Source of the DNA: Halocynthiibacter styelae
Lineage (GTDB): Bacteria; Pseudomonadota; Alphaproteobacteria; Rhodobacterales; Rhodobacteraceae
Length of the DNA: 64,000 nucleotides
Assembly: GCF_016123485.1 (NCBI RefSeq)
Contig: NZ_JADCKQ010000014.1
Location: 1 to 64,000, forward strand
Direction of reading: 5' to 3'
A program made the position numbers and the translations under genes. Positions 37,198 through 47,132 of the stretch are shown one piece after another. Every line of letters begins with the position of its first letter. Position 1 is the first letter of the stretch. The notes beneath the pieces were generated by a model. It searched no databases. It was given only the letters and a program-made list of their open reading frames with translations, and had not been told where the DNA came from.

Positions 37198-38616
37198 ATG
37201 ACAGAGTCTGAAAATGCAGCCTTTTCCCCTGAGGGTAAAACAGTCTTCATTCATGTCGGCCCGCCCAAAACAGGTACAACAACGATTCAGGCGTATTTGC
37301 GCGACCACCACGACTTTCTGGCGACGAAAAATACATGGACGATGCCGCATAAGGGTTTGTTGTTTGGTCATAATCTGAACGACACAGAATATTGGCAATC
37401 AGCCTTTATGGACCTTGAAGAAAACGGTTTGCCCATGGGGGAACGCAGTTATTGTTTTTCGCCCCGCCTGTTTGCCCAGAACAAAGCACTTTGTCGTGCC
37501 CACATCCAGCAGGGCATTGAGCAACAGCAAAACATTGTGCTGTCTTCCGAAGCGCTTTGGCGTGCGGGGCCAGTGGTAAGTGAACGTATCGCCGATTATT
37601 TCCGCAGTTATGGTTATAAGGTTCGCTTTATTATTTATATGCGTTCTCCGCTGCAGGCGACGCTGTCCTGGATCAGCCAGCGCGCCACTGTTGGTTTCAT
37701 GTCTAAACGTTCTGTGGGATCGGCCCATGCAATGATCCGGTTAACCCGGGTTTGGCTGACAGATATGCAGGCCCGCTTTGGGCCTGACGAACTGGATATT
37801 CGTCGATTTGATCAGGCCTGCTTTCCGCAGGGAAATCTGATCTCTGATTTTCTGTCTGCCATTGGTTTGTCAGATGTCGCATGCCCGGCTGAGAATCAGA
37901 AAAGAAATATTGGTGCGGGTCAGCTTTGTACGCATGTCGGGCTTGAGGTGAACGCCCGGTTGATGCGGCAATATAAAAACTCTCATATCGGATTGCATTT
38001 TAAGCCACATCAGCTGCGCAAGCATCTTGCGGAACTGGAAGTCGGCCCCTACCGCCCGTCGGATGAAGTTATAAGATCCTTATATAACAGCAGCGGGGAG
38101 GACATTGATCTTCTGCGGGAGCTGACCGGATTTACCGACATATATGACCATGAAACGATCCTGGAGACTGCCCTGCAAATGCCGCAAGTTGATGTATCTG
38201 ACGAAGACATTATGCGATTGAGTGATGAGATCCTGAACAGCGCTGTCAGACAGGAGGAAGAGGAAGTCGTTGCCCAGCTGAACAAAGCACCTGTTGCAGA
38301 AGCGCAGGACTATTTCCTGGCGGCCTTACCTCTTGTGCACAGCCTGCGTCTGGCGCGCAGCATCCGGGATAAGGCTGTGGATGAAGGCCTGGGGGATATC
38401 GCTGAAATTTACGCAAGGCTGGCCCTGCTTATGACCACGGAAGTCTTCCGTCGTGACATTGCGGTATATTCTATGATCATTCTAAATCGAAACAGCTTTT
38501 TTGATCAGACCGATCAGGTCGTGCGCGATCTGGTGGCCCGGATTAATGATAGTGAAAAATCCCGTGAAAATATCTTTAACCGCCTGAAGCGTGAAAGCAG
38601 TGATCTGACTTTATGA
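37198..38616 (+). CDS. Sulfotransferase-like protein (PAPS P-loop)
   Basis: A 472-residue protein with the P-loop HVGPPKTGTTTIQ (K24), NIVLSSEALWRAG and the R-containing segment YMRSPLQATLSW, the pattern expected for PAPS binding. The second half contains no recognised domain but has a helical stretch with acidic runs (RQEEEEVVAQL). The gene starts 23 bases after the WcbI-like gene and overlaps the next sulfotransferase-like gene by ATGA. It probably sulfates a sugar of the locus glycan. Confidence 0.78.
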   Translation: MTESENAAFSPEGKTVFIHVGPPKTGTTTIQAYLRDHHDFLATKNTWTMPHKGLLFGHNLNDTEYWQSAFMDLEENGLPMGERSYCFSPRLFAQNKALCRAHIQQGIEQQQNIVLSSEALWRAGPVVSERIADYFRSYGYKVRFIIYMRSPLQATLSWISQRATVGFMSKRSVGSAHAMIRLTRVWLTDMQARFGPDELDIRRFDQACFPQGNLISDFLSAIGLSDVACPAENQKRNIGAGQLCTHVGLEVNARLMRQYKNSHIGLHFKPHQLRKHLAELEVGPYRPSDEVIRSLYNSSGEDIDLLRELTGFTDIYDHETILETALQMPQVDVSDEDIMRLSDEILNSAVRQEEEEVVAQLNKAPVAEAQDYFLAALPLVHSLRLARSIRDKAVDEGLGDIAEIYARLALLMTTEVFRRDIAVYSMIILNRNSFFDQTDQVVRDLVARINDSEKSRENIFNRLKRESSDLTL

Positions 38617-40397
38617 CCTCATCTCAACCTAATCTGTTTTTGCATCTGGGCCCGCCTAAATCTGCCAGTACGACAATCCAGGCCTACCTTGACAGCTTTC
38701 GCCTGCCACTGCTGAAGATGGGGCTTTATGTGCCCAGGCGCGGGCGTACAATGCATAACGCGATTATTCAGACGGCCATTCATCCGCATTATAATATCGA
38801 CCATTTTGATCCGCTGAGCGCCGTTTACTGGCCATGGGCACGATCGGCAAAGGCATGGGCAAATGAACGTGCGCACTGCCTGCAGGAACTGGCAAAGCCC
38901 CTGTGGGATCGCACGGATATCATTCTTTCATCTGAAGCACTCTTTTTCCGTGATCCCCATCATATGCTGGGTGCCCTTAAGGCGTTTTGTGATCTGTACG
39001 GTTATCGATTGAGGCCCGTATTGTATCTGCGTAATCCCGTTTCTGCAGCGCGTAGTTTTGCGGCGCACAGCATGGTCTGGGCGCCCTTTGTGCAGAATGA
39101 CGAAGCGCATTTGCAGCGTATCATTCACTATTGTAACCATCTTGAGAAATTCGTTATGGCTGCTGATGAACTGCTGGGTTCGGAGTCCTGTATTTTACGG
39201 CCGTTACACCGCGATCTTTTGCCTGAGGGGTGCTTATTTACCGATTTGCATCAAAGCCTGGGTCTGCCAGCTTATGGGAATTGGGGAAAATATGCCCGCA
39301 ATGAAAACGAAGGCTACGGGCAGGTTGCCGCGGAATTGTCCGCCGCTCTGACCCAGCAACAAAGTACAGTCCACGCAACACCACAGGCCCGTGCCATTCA
39401 TCGCGCATCGGCACTGCCAGATACCTTGCGATCCCTTATTCGCGACGAAACGCCTTTTGCCCTTAATTCCAGGCTACAGCAGAACATTACGACCGCAACT
39501 GCTGCGCATTGCAAAGCTATGTGTGAACGCACGGGTTTTACACAAGTCTACGCACCCGAGGCCGCCACAGAACCTTCGCCGCGCGGGTTGGAAAGAAAAG
39601 ACTTCATGCGGGTGAAGCGCCGTCTTACCACCGTCAGCACGGACCACAAAAACACCCGTTTACATGGGCAACGCGGAGAGGCCATGCGCCTGTCTGAAGA
39701 TCCCGGATTTCACGTATTTCTGAAAGTGCAGAACGCCACAGATGAGGCTGCCTTGTCGCCATGGCTGCAAAAGTTCCGGGCCTGCAATCCTGGTTTCGTC
39801 AGGCAGATATTCATCACAGATATGCGCCCGGGTGTTGTGTATGAAGAAGATTGGGTCACTGAAGTGGAAGCTTCAGGCGCTGTTTTCATTCAACAAAGCC
39901 GGGCTGAAACGCCAACTGTTGCTGATATGTTAAGAGAATTGCCGGATGAACCCGTCGTCAGCCTGTCTTTGTCTATACGGCCTCCCAGCCTGAAGGGATC
40001 ACTGATCGACATCAACATGAACTGCGCCCCGCATCGTCACGAAAACCAGATGTCACGCTGGCTGGATACATCTGAACTAAGCGCCTTTTGGGGCAAGCTT
40101 TGCGAGGCTTTTGAACTGTCAGAAAGCCGGATCCGTCAGCAGCGGTATTCCGAACAGGATTGGCGTCAGTTTCCACAATATGGCGATGATTGGCTGATTA
40201 CGCCCGACCCCCATCGCTTTGCTGACCAATATCAGAAAGTCTGTAAGGGGCTTCAGGTCGCAGAGAAGGCCCCCTGGTGCAATCTTCCCCTGACAGATCT
40301 TATTCGGATTACGGCCTTGCCGCTGACCATTGGCCTGTGTGGTGGTGGTCCTGACCTGATTGCGCAGGATATTTTCGTTAGTCAGGCACAGCCATAA
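38613..40397 (+). CDS. Sulfotransferase-like protein with variant P-loop and unassigned C-terminal domain
   Basis: A 594-residue protein. The N-terminal part keeps HLGPPKSASTTIQ (K16), IILSSEALFF and YLRNPVSAARSF, so the sulfotransferase fold is likely, though GT of the common KTGTT loop is replaced by AS. Residues about 365-594 form a separate region (FHVFLKVQNATDEAALSPW, SLSLSIRPPSLKGSLID) that I cannot assign. It overlaps the previous gene by ATGA. Its 3' end overlaps the 3' end of the opposite-strand neighbour by 20 bases. Confidence 0.72.
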   Translation: MTSSQPNLFLHLGPPKSASTTIQAYLDSFRLPLLKMGLYVPRRGRTMHNAIIQTAIHPHYNIDHFDPLSAVYWPWARSAKAWANERAHCLQELAKPLWDRTDIILSSEALFFRDPHHMLGALKAFCDLYGYRLRPVLYLRNPVSAARSFAAHSMVWAPFVQNDEAHLQRIIHYCNHLEKFVMAADELLGSESCILRPLHRDLLPEGCLFTDLHQSLGLPAYGNWGKYARNENEGYGQVAAELSAALTQQQSTVHATPQARAIHRASALPDTLRSLIRDETPFALNSRLQQNITTATAAHCKAMCERTGFTQVYAPEAATEPSPRGLERKDFMRVKRRLTTVSTDHKNTRLHGQRGEAMRLSEDPGFHVFLKVQNATDEAALSPWLQKFRACNPGFVRQIFITDMRPGVVYEEDWVTEVEASGAVFIQQSRAETPTVADMLRELPDEPVVSLSLSIRPPSLKGSLIDINMNCAPHRHENQMSRWLDTSELSAFWGKLCEAFELSESRIRQQRYSEQDWRQFPQYGDDWLITPDPHRFADQYQKVCKGLQVAEKAPWCNLPLTDLIRITALPLTIGLCGGGPDLIAQDIFVSQAQP

Positions 40398-41994
40398 AAA
40401 CCTGATCACTCGCAACAGATTTAAGAACAATTTCACCAGTCATGCGAGGATCTTTCCAGAAGGAAAAACCACAATAAATCATATTGCGGTTTCTCTTCCG
40501 TGCCCCGATGTGCTGGTTGGCCAGGTAAGGCCCTGTTTGGTACTGGCCGTCAGTCACGACAAATGGCAGGGATAAGTTATTTTGTGCCGGATCCGTCAGC
40601 CATCCGCTGACATGTCCATCACCCGTCACCTGAAGCGCGCCTTCTGTTTTTACCGGTGAAAGCTGTGGTGCATTTTCCAGCAATTTGTCCCGCCATTTTT
40701 TCAGGCGAACTTGCCGTCGTTCGGGTTGCAAAGCAGCAATAAGATTGACCTCATCGTCTGACTGCAAAACATTGCACAGCCACAAATAATTCTTCCAGAG
40801 TTTCGGGTTCGAAACGTGGCGCAGTATTGCCATACGGTACGCAGACCGGGCCTCATAGTAACGATGGTGGCGCAGAAAAAGCTCTGCAACCTGCTGTAAA
40901 AGGTCAGCATTCGTACAAAAGCGCAAAGCCGTCATATCTGCGCGTTCAACATCGCCGCTTTTTATGGCGTCATGCAGTGTCTGATCCGCCTCGCCTGCCC
41001 GTTTGTGACGCAAATTCTGATGCAATGTTTCCAGATCAGGCGCATTATCTGTTTTTAAGACTGTGACTTTTGCAGTCCTGGATGTGTTAACGTCCGGGAA
41101 CTGCGCATGAAACCAGCGCTTGTCCTCGCGGCGCGTGTCTTCCCAGATCCGCTGCCAGTTATCCGGCACCTGAAAGGGCTGATCTGTGAAATGCGCGGCA
41201 ACATCGGCCAGCCATGGATCGCGGTCCGGGTTCATCAACCCGTTCTTCAACAGGGGATTTTTTGCGTTTAAGGCGGACATTTGTGTGATGAACTGATCAC
41301 TGGCCCGGGTGTTTTGGGGGGCATCTTCAAAAGAAATCTCAGAGATCTGCGCCGTGTTACAGAAATCCTTTAGCAAATTCCCGTCGACAAACCCTGAAGG
41401 ATCAAAGGGGCGCATCTGTAAATCTGCCGTCGCAAAAGCCCTTTGGACTTTCTCAATGCGATCCCGGATCGGTGCCAGCATTGCGCTTTGTAAATCCTCT
41501 TCCCCGTGAAGATGTCGTTCCACCTGCTCTAACGTAAAACCAGATTTTACAAGCTCCTGCACGGATGAAGACAATCCACCCATCGGATCGCGGACATAGA
41601 GAACGATACTGACCTGACTGAATAAAGCGCTAAAGAAATCTGCCATTGCGCTGAGATCTTCTTCCGGGAAATCCGTCAGATCCTCACAGGAGATCATGAC
41701 ATCACCCAACGTCATGGTTAGGAAACGTCGCAAATGCGCCATACACTGCTGTCCGTGATGCGCCTGTTCAGACGCGCTGTGTATACCTAAGCGGGCAAAC
41801 AATGGGTCAGCCGCATCAAACCGGCGAAACATCAGTGCCAGAGGCGCGTTATGTTCTTGCGAAATATCCCAATATACCACGCCGGATAAACGCCCGGCGC
41901 GTTGTGCTTCGAATGCGGCTTTCTGGATGCTGCTGCTGCCGGTTTTATGCAGTCCTGCATGTAATATAAGGCGCCTGTGCTGAGCCATCATCAT
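40378..41994 (-). CDS. Sulfotransferase-like protein with C-terminal beta domain
   Basis: A 538-residue protein with the variant loop HAGLHKTGSSSIQ (K17), VMISCEDLTD where the others have LSSE, and YVRDPMGGLSS as the 3'-phosphate-binding type segment. Residues about 450-538 (GDGHVSGWLTDPAQNNLSLPF ... YLANQHIGARKRN ... GFSFWKDP) resemble a small non-catalytic beta domain often attached to glycan enzymes in alphaproteobacteria. Three ATGs stand in tandem (41994, 41991, 41988); the first forms an ATGA overlap with the upstream gene's stop. Translation is probably coupled to that gene. Confidence 0.72.
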   Translation of the reverse strand: MMMAQHRRLILHAGLHKTGSSSIQKAAFEAQRAGRLSGVVYWDISQEHNAPLALMFRRFDAADPLFARLGIHSASEQAHHGQQCMAHLRRFLTMTLGDVMISCEDLTDFPEEDLSAMADFFSALFSQVSIVLYVRDPMGGLSSSVQELVKSGFTLEQVERHLHGEEDLQSAMLAPIRDRIEKVQRAFATADLQMRPFDPSGFVDGNLLKDFCNTAQISEISFEDAPQNTRASDQFITQMSALNAKNPLLKNGLMNPDRDPWLADVAAHFTDQPFQVPDNWQRIWEDTRREDKRWFHAQFPDVNTSRTAKVTVLKTDNAPDLETLHQNLRHKRAGEADQTLHDAIKSGDVERADMTALRFCTNADLLQQVAELFLRHHRYYEARSAYRMAILRHVSNPKLWKNYLWLCNVLQSDDEVNLIAALQPERRQVRLKKWRDKLLENAPQLSPVKTEGALQVTGDGHVSGWLTDPAQNNLSLPFVVTDGQYQTGPYLANQHIGARKRNRNMIYCGFSFWKDPRMTGEIVLKSVASDQVFMAVPD

Positions 41995-44315
41995 ACTTTC
42001 GGGAAGGGAATACAGCGAGACCCCAGGTGTTTGTTCTGTTCAAACATTTGCAGGCGCCGTTCAGACAGCTCCCCACGGTCCGCGGGAAATCCCAGATAGA
42101 GACTGCCATCGCGTTTCAGTGGAATTGAATGGGGTGTTTCACCTTCATACCAGGCAAATTCACTGTTCACATGCAGACTACCCTGAATGCAGGGATAAAT
42201 GTCACGCCAGAGAAAATCCTGATCCCATGTACGGTCCTGAAACCCATGAAGACGCCCATAGCGCATCATCAGTTCTGGCATTTCAGGACAGATGCCGCCT
42301 CTGCCCCCCCAAAGCCCGGCCAGCATCGGCCAGTTGTGCCCGGGGTGATCCCGGATCACATGGGTGTTTTTTCCTGCCGACATCCAGTGATCTACTGCTG
42401 CTTTATCACGTGCGCTAAGTACCGTATCAATGTCGCGGACAAGAAACCGGTCAACGGTCGGATCAGAGGCCGGCAAAAAGCGCCAGCCCAGCCCATCATA
42501 GGCAGCGGTCTGCGTCATGATTTCGACTTCAGCCCCCGCAGCGCGCAGCTGATCTGGTAAATCAGCTGCATTCAGGTGGGACAGGTAAATGCGCACCTGC
42601 CATTCTGGGTAAAATTCTTTCGCGGCTTCAATATTGTCGAAAGCGCCCTGAATGTATTCAGCACCCTCCCCGAATAAAGAAAATGCGATAATCCGGCGGT
42701 TTGCGCCATCTGGGGCAGTTTCCGCCTTTAATCTGTCATACTCAGCCTGAAAACCGGGATAGTCTGTGGGTCCTTCCGGCATCCGTGCAAACCAGATATC
42801 AGCATCCGCCTTCGCCCCGGATCGTGCTGCAGCAACCGCACATAACCCCTGATAGTAAGGCGCATTGGGCACGAGACGGATAAGATCGCGGGCCACCTGA
42901 CAGGCATTGTCATACTGGCCTGCTCTCAGAAGGTTTGATAAATAGGCTTGCTGGTTTTGTGCCACGTCAGGAAAGCGCAGTGCCAATTTGCCTGATAGTT
43001 TTAAAGCTTGTTCATGCTGACCTGTCGCCGACAGATACTGACTAAGCACGCAGCGGGCGGCGCGCCGCGCAGGTGCAGGCTGCGCTTTATCATTCGTGAG
43101 GCTGCGGATTGTTTTTTTGAAATTGTGGTCGGCCTGACAGATTGAATCCAGGCCAGGACCAGACGCAAAAGGATACTTCCACCGCTGCGCCTCATCAAAA
43201 AATGTCTGAGGCGCGTTCTGAAGGGTCATTAAGTTTTTGTCGTGCGGGAGGGCCTGAACCGCCGGCGCAGGCAATTTGGCATGAGGTTCCATCTGGGCAA
43301 GCGTCAGCGATTTATCAAATAAATCGCGCAAATCCGGATGTTCTTCAGGCAACCGGCCTTTCCATAACTGCGCCTCTGTCCCTGTCAGTCGAAACGGCTT
43401 GTAAGCCTCACCTGAAAGTAGCGAGTCAGTCAGATCCACGCCGTATATACGGGCAACTTCGGCGCGATCTTTCTGCCATCGGGCACGAATGTCGTTCACC
43501 AGTTCCGGCGGCATAATATCCTTCGCATGCAAGGTCGCAGGTTGCGGCGCGATCTTACCCAACATCCTTGCAAATGCGTCACGTTGCACCGCATCCTTTG
43601 ACACCGCAATGCTGCGCTGCAAAAGGATCAGCCCATCCCGGCACAGCGTTTTCACATTGCGTTGCACAGGCTTTGTCTGTGGCGGTAAAACATGGCTTCC
43701 GCCCGTAATTTCCAGAAACGCAGGGACAATACCTTCCCCTTCTCTGGCGGCGTCAAAATCGATAATATGCACCTGCCCAAAGGCCTGCATTTCGGCAAGC
43801 ATCCGGGCATAGCCCCGACGCACATACCGTCGCGATGGCCCCCAATGTTCAATAAGATCCTGCGTGCCCGAGACTCCCCAGACGGCTTCTTTGTAATGCG
43901 ACAAAATATAATCAAAAGGCTGCCGCAGGGTGACAATGAAATGCAGGTCTGCATCTTCCGAAATTTCAGCCATCACATCTGCACGAAAGCGGTCTGTGCG
44001 CATAGAGATCGATTCATGCGATATGATCATAGTATGGGCGTCGCTGTCATTTTTAAACGATACAAACGTGTCCGCCCAATCGACCCCCATAAACGGGTAA
44101 TCTTTGTGAAATTCCAAAATATAGGGCAACACCTCTGAATGCGCCGGAGGGAGAAAATCAAGTTTCAGATTTTCCTTGCTGTAGTGACCCGGTGAAAAGG
44201 GAAACCACCAGCCTGCCCGGCGCAAATCTTCATGCCCGTTCATCAACACATTCTGAATAGACGTTGTTGCAGTTTTTGGCATGCCCGTGTGAATAAAAAT
44301 ACGTTTCCGCGCCAT
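41991..44315 (-). CDS. Sulfotransferase-TPR-glycosyltransferase fusion protein
   Basis: A 774-residue multidomain protein. Residues 1-260 carry HTGMPKTATTSIQ (K14), TMIISHESIS and TLRQPFDYILSHY, a sulfotransferase-like set. Residues about 400-500 look like two or three TPR helices (YLSATGQHEQALKLSGKLA, NLLRAGQYDNACQVARDL). Residues about 520-774 resemble a GT-A glycosyltransferase-type domain (IIAFSLFGEGAEYIQGAFDN, with the DxD-like FLVRDIDTVLS and DQDFLWRDIYP). The ATG at 44315 has AGGCGG five bases before it. One chain may thus transfer both a sugar and sulfate; this is inference from domain order. Confidence 0.72.
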   Translation of the reverse strand: MARKRIFIHTGMPKTATTSIQNVLMNGHEDLRRAGWWFPFSPGHYSKENLKLDFLPPAHSEVLPYILEFHKDYPFMGVDWADTFVSFKNDSDAHTMIISHESISMRTDRFRADVMAEISEDADLHFIVTLRQPFDYILSHYKEAVWGVSGTQDLIEHWGPSRRYVRRGYARMLAEMQAFGQVHIIDFDAAREGEGIVPAFLEITGGSHVLPPQTKPVQRNVKTLCRDGLILLQRSIAVSKDAVQRDAFARMLGKIAPQPATLHAKDIMPPELVNDIRARWQKDRAEVARIYGVDLTDSLLSGEAYKPFRLTGTEAQLWKGRLPEEHPDLRDLFDKSLTLAQMEPHAKLPAPAVQALPHDKNLMTLQNAPQTFFDEAQRWKYPFASGPGLDSICQADHNFKKTIRSLTNDKAQPAPARRAARCVLSQYLSATGQHEQALKLSGKLALRFPDVAQNQQAYLSNLLRAGQYDNACQVARDLIRLVPNAPYYQGLCAVAAARSGAKADADIWFARMPEGPTDYPGFQAEYDRLKAETAPDGANRRIIAFSLFGEGAEYIQGAFDNIEAAKEFYPEWQVRIYLSHLNAADLPDQLRAAGAEVEIMTQTAAYDGLGWRFLPASDPTVDRFLVRDIDTVLSARDKAAVDHWMSAGKNTHVIRDHPGHNWPMLAGLWGGRGGICPEMPELMMRYGRLHGFQDRTWDQDFLWRDIYPCIQGSLHVNSEFAWYEGETPHSIPLKRDGSLYLGFPADRGELSERRLQMFEQNKHLGSRCIPFPKV

Positions 44316-44336
44316 CTGCACCGCCTGTGAAATTAC

Positions 44337-44366
44337 TTGTTAGCAGCCATTAGAATATTCTATAAT
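44337..44366 (+). promoter_or_regulatory. Candidate sigma70-type promoter
   Basis: TTGTTA (44337-44342), 18-base spacer, perfect TATAAT (44361-44366), 28 bases before the ATG at 44395. It would drive the five-gene glycosyltransferase operon that follows. Confidence 0.55.
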
Positions 44367-44394
44367 CAACCTGTTTTCAAACGGAGTGATCAGT

Positions 44395-45351
44395 ATGTTG
44401 TACAAGCCCAATGGCATGAGCTGGAAACACGGTTGGATTACACCGGAAGTTCTGGTTCAGGGTGCGCATCAATGCTTGTCAGATAGCATTCCCGATCTTC
44501 CCAGCCCTCATGTCAGCACAGAGAACCTGTCACTTGTACATGTGATGAATATCTTTCAGCCAACCTTCAAAGAAGGCACGTCATCACTGGTGCTGAACCG
44601 CACGTTGCAATCTATGGAAATCGCTGCGGCCAACAGTCCTATGCCGCTGACTCTTGTAAATGTGCAGGAAGATATAGAAACCGACTGTACCCCTGCTGGT
44701 TTTATACGTGCTGCCCCTGTGACGCGATCCACAGCAACAGAATACCCGGAACTGGCCCAACGCCGCCTTCCATTCATTTTTGACATCATCGATTCTGGCG
44801 CGGAACATGCCGGCGAAGATGACTTTCTGATATACACCAACGCCGATATTTGCCTGCGACCACAGTTTTATAGCTTTGTGAGGAATATTATCAGTCGCGG
44901 TTTTGATGCATTTGTCGTTAACCGACGGGATATGGACGCGGACCTTTTGCATGATGACCTGCATCTTCTTGCTGAATTTGATCAGGGCTGGGCGCATACC
45001 GGGTTCGACTGTTTTGTCTTCCGCCGGTCACTGTTGGCCAATTTACAGCGCGCAATGTGTTGTGTCGGAGTGCGCTATATCGGCTGGTCTATATTTGCCA
45101 ATCTCCTGGCGAACGCCGATCGCTTCGCGCTCTTTAAAAATGTGCATGCCACTTATCATTTTGGTCAGGATGAACGCACCAATGCATCAGAAGCCCAGGC
45201 GCTTGAAGTCCATAATGGCGAGCAACTGCAAGCAATGTTGCGGGCGCTGATGCAGGATAAAAAGGCGGCAGAGCGCTTGCAGATATTTGCAGAAACAGAA
45301 CATTTCCTGCCCCCAGCAGTGGAAGAAGTTCTGACAGGTTCAGCAGGTTAG
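44395..45351 (+). CDS. Putative glycosyltransferase-like protein with DxD-type motif
   Basis: A 318-residue protein. No family is certain, but LVHVMNIFQPTFKEGTSSL, then EDDFLIYTNADICLRPQFY (the NAD as a DxD-like metal site) and AHTGFDCFVFRRSLLANL are typical of GT-A-type sugar transferases. The ATG at 44395 is supported by GGAG eight bases upstream; a GTG at 44386 is less likely. It is the first gene of a plus-strand run in which starts and stops nearly touch (next ATG two bases after its stop). A role in building the same glycan is inferred. Confidence 0.6.
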   Translation: MLYKPNGMSWKHGWITPEVLVQGAHQCLSDSIPDLPSPHVSTENLSLVHVMNIFQPTFKEGTSSLVLNRTLQSMEIAAANSPMPLTLVNVQEDIETDCTPAGFIRAAPVTRSTATEYPELAQRRLPFIFDIIDSGAEHAGEDDFLIYTNADICLRPQFYSFVRNIISRGFDAFVVNRRDMDADLLHDDLHLLAEFDQGWAHTGFDCFVFRRSLLANLQRAMCCVGVRYIGWSIFANLLANADRFALFKNVHATYHFGQDERTNASEAQALEVHNGEQLQAMLRALMQDKKAAERLQIFAETEHFLPPAVEEVLTGSAG

Positions 45352-45353
45352 AA

Positions 45354-47033
45354 ATGCCGACATCCATCGAAGATCGCGGGCGCACCCTGATGGCAGCTCT
45401 TCCGCCTGTAGGTGAAAAATATGCTGCGCGCCAGGCTGATTACCTTAAGCGCAACCATTTCGTTGACACTGTTTTTTACCAGTCCCGCACCGGGGTTTCC
45501 CCTGAGAATGCCCATTTGCATTACATTTGCGAAGGGCAGTTTCAGGGCGTTCAGCCCAACCGTTGGTTTGATCCTTATTGGTATTGCGGCACGAATAACC
45601 TTGATGCCAACGATGCAAGAAACCCTGCACGCCATTATATGGACCATGGCTGGAAATTTGGCCTGGACCCATCTGTGTTGTTCAGCACATTTGGTTACCT
45701 GGAACAGAATCCGGATGTCGTCGATGCGGGAATGAACCCCCTGTTGCATTTCCTGCAACACGGGCGGCGTGAAAGACGTCGGGTTATCTATCCAACGTTC
45801 CTTCCGTCTCGGCAGCTGGATGACACCATCCCGCCCCTCTTGCGTATCCCCGAAATCAAGACAGATGATATTCCAGCCGGGCCGCGTTTTGGGCATCTGC
45901 TGCTGGCGCGTTTTGTCGAAGCATTGAATGCGCGTAGCATTCCCGTAGACATCGCATTTCTGAGCCGCAAAAACCCGGATATCGAACATCGTTTTCGGGA
46001 ACGCACCAAACATCAGATCGTGCAGGGAAAAGCAACGCTTGCCATCCGTCATCTGGGCCTGGATTGGGTAACCATCGAGCTTTGGGAACGCGCACGTCCG
46101 GTACGGACATTTGAAATCCGCACACAATATCTGCAAGGCATATTTGAAGGTATTGAGACCCGCAATTTCACATGTATTGATTGCCGGGGTTTCATTGATG
46201 CTCACCAGATACCCGATCAAATTTTAAACTATGCCACAAGAGAGAGTGATCAGATTATTCTGTGGGTACATGACTTTTTCATGTTGTCGCCCTCCCATAC
46301 GCTCCTTGGGCGGTTCGCGCGTTTTGACCCCGAAAACCTTAACACCACAACCGATCCCGGCCATAAATTCCGAACCACTGACGGGCAGCTTATCCCGCGT
46401 TCAGACTGGCAAGCCGCCTGGGGCAGATTGGTTGACCGCGCGGATCGCGTTATTTTCGAAATGAGCGGACAGACCCTGCATTCGCCCCTTAAGACCTTTC
46501 AACAGGTTTGGCCGGGTATTGTCGGCAAGACCTTCAAGATCAACACCGCACCTCTGATTGTTTCAAAAACCCTGACCCCGCCCCCGAACCCCAGAGCCAT
46601 GATAATCGGAATACTTGGCAATCTGGAATTTGAACGCGGATCAGATGTGATTATGGACGTCGCCGCGCGACTTGATGAAATAGGTTCCGGAAAACTGGTG
46701 TTTGTAGGCCAAGACTATCACAACATTGAATGGGGTGAGGCGCATATGATCGGAAATCACTATTACGATCCGGCCCATATCCCATCTATTGCCGAGCACC
46801 ACGAAATTACCTGTTGGTTGAATCCGTCGATCTGGCCGCGTCCATATTGCGACACCACGCGCGAAGCGCTTGCGACTGATCTGCCGGTGTTCGGATTTGA
46901 TCTTGGCGCGCAGTCTCAGCCCCTTCTTGAAGGCGCGAATGGCCATATTCTGGAAAGCAATCCAAAAGAGGCCAGAAAGATTGTCGCAGAGATCCGCGCA
47001 GTTTTGTCTCGCCAACCTGAGCGAGGGTCATAA
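45354..47033 (+). CDS. GT4-like glycosyltransferase with N-terminal FDxxWY repeats (copy A)
   Basis: A 559-residue protein. Residues about 35-145 hold three units of a repeat (VDTVFYQSR, WFDPYWYCG...NPARHYMDHGW, FGYLEQNPDVVDAGMNPLLHFLQHG). Residues 180-400 form a middle domain (DIAFLSRKNPDIEHRFRER, WVHDFFMLSPSHTLLG). From about 414 a GT4-like C-terminal domain follows (IIGILGNLEFERGSDV, CWLNPSIWPRPYCDTTREAL, LPVFGFDLGAQ); the ExxxxxPVxGxD-like segment binds the nucleotide-sugar donor in such enzymes. It is clearly paralogous to the gene at 52506 along its whole length. Confidence 0.78.
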   Translation: MPTSIEDRGRTLMAALPPVGEKYAARQADYLKRNHFVDTVFYQSRTGVSPENAHLHYICEGQFQGVQPNRWFDPYWYCGTNNLDANDARNPARHYMDHGWKFGLDPSVLFSTFGYLEQNPDVVDAGMNPLLHFLQHGRRERRRVIYPTFLPSRQLDDTIPPLLRIPEIKTDDIPAGPRFGHLLLARFVEALNARSIPVDIAFLSRKNPDIEHRFRERTKHQIVQGKATLAIRHLGLDWVTIELWERARPVRTFEIRTQYLQGIFEGIETRNFTCIDCRGFIDAHQIPDQILNYATRESDQIILWVHDFFMLSPSHTLLGRFARFDPENLNTTTDPGHKFRTTDGQLIPRSDWQAAWGRLVDRADRVIFEMSGQTLHSPLKTFQQVWPGIVGKTFKINTAPLIVSKTLTPPPNPRAMIIGILGNLEFERGSDVIMDVAARLDEIGSGKLVFVGQDYHNIEWGEAHMIGNHYYDPAHIPSIAEHHEITCWLNPSIWPRPYCDTTREALATDLPVFGFDLGAQSQPLLEGANGHILESNPKEARKIVAEIRAVLSRQPERGS

Positions 47034-47132
47034 ACAGGATTTGCCTTTCCGCTATCGCCCCTGAAATTGTGGCTTATTGTTCCAGCCGATATTGCTATAC
47101 TTGCCACAGCCACCCTTTATGCAGAGACTTCC

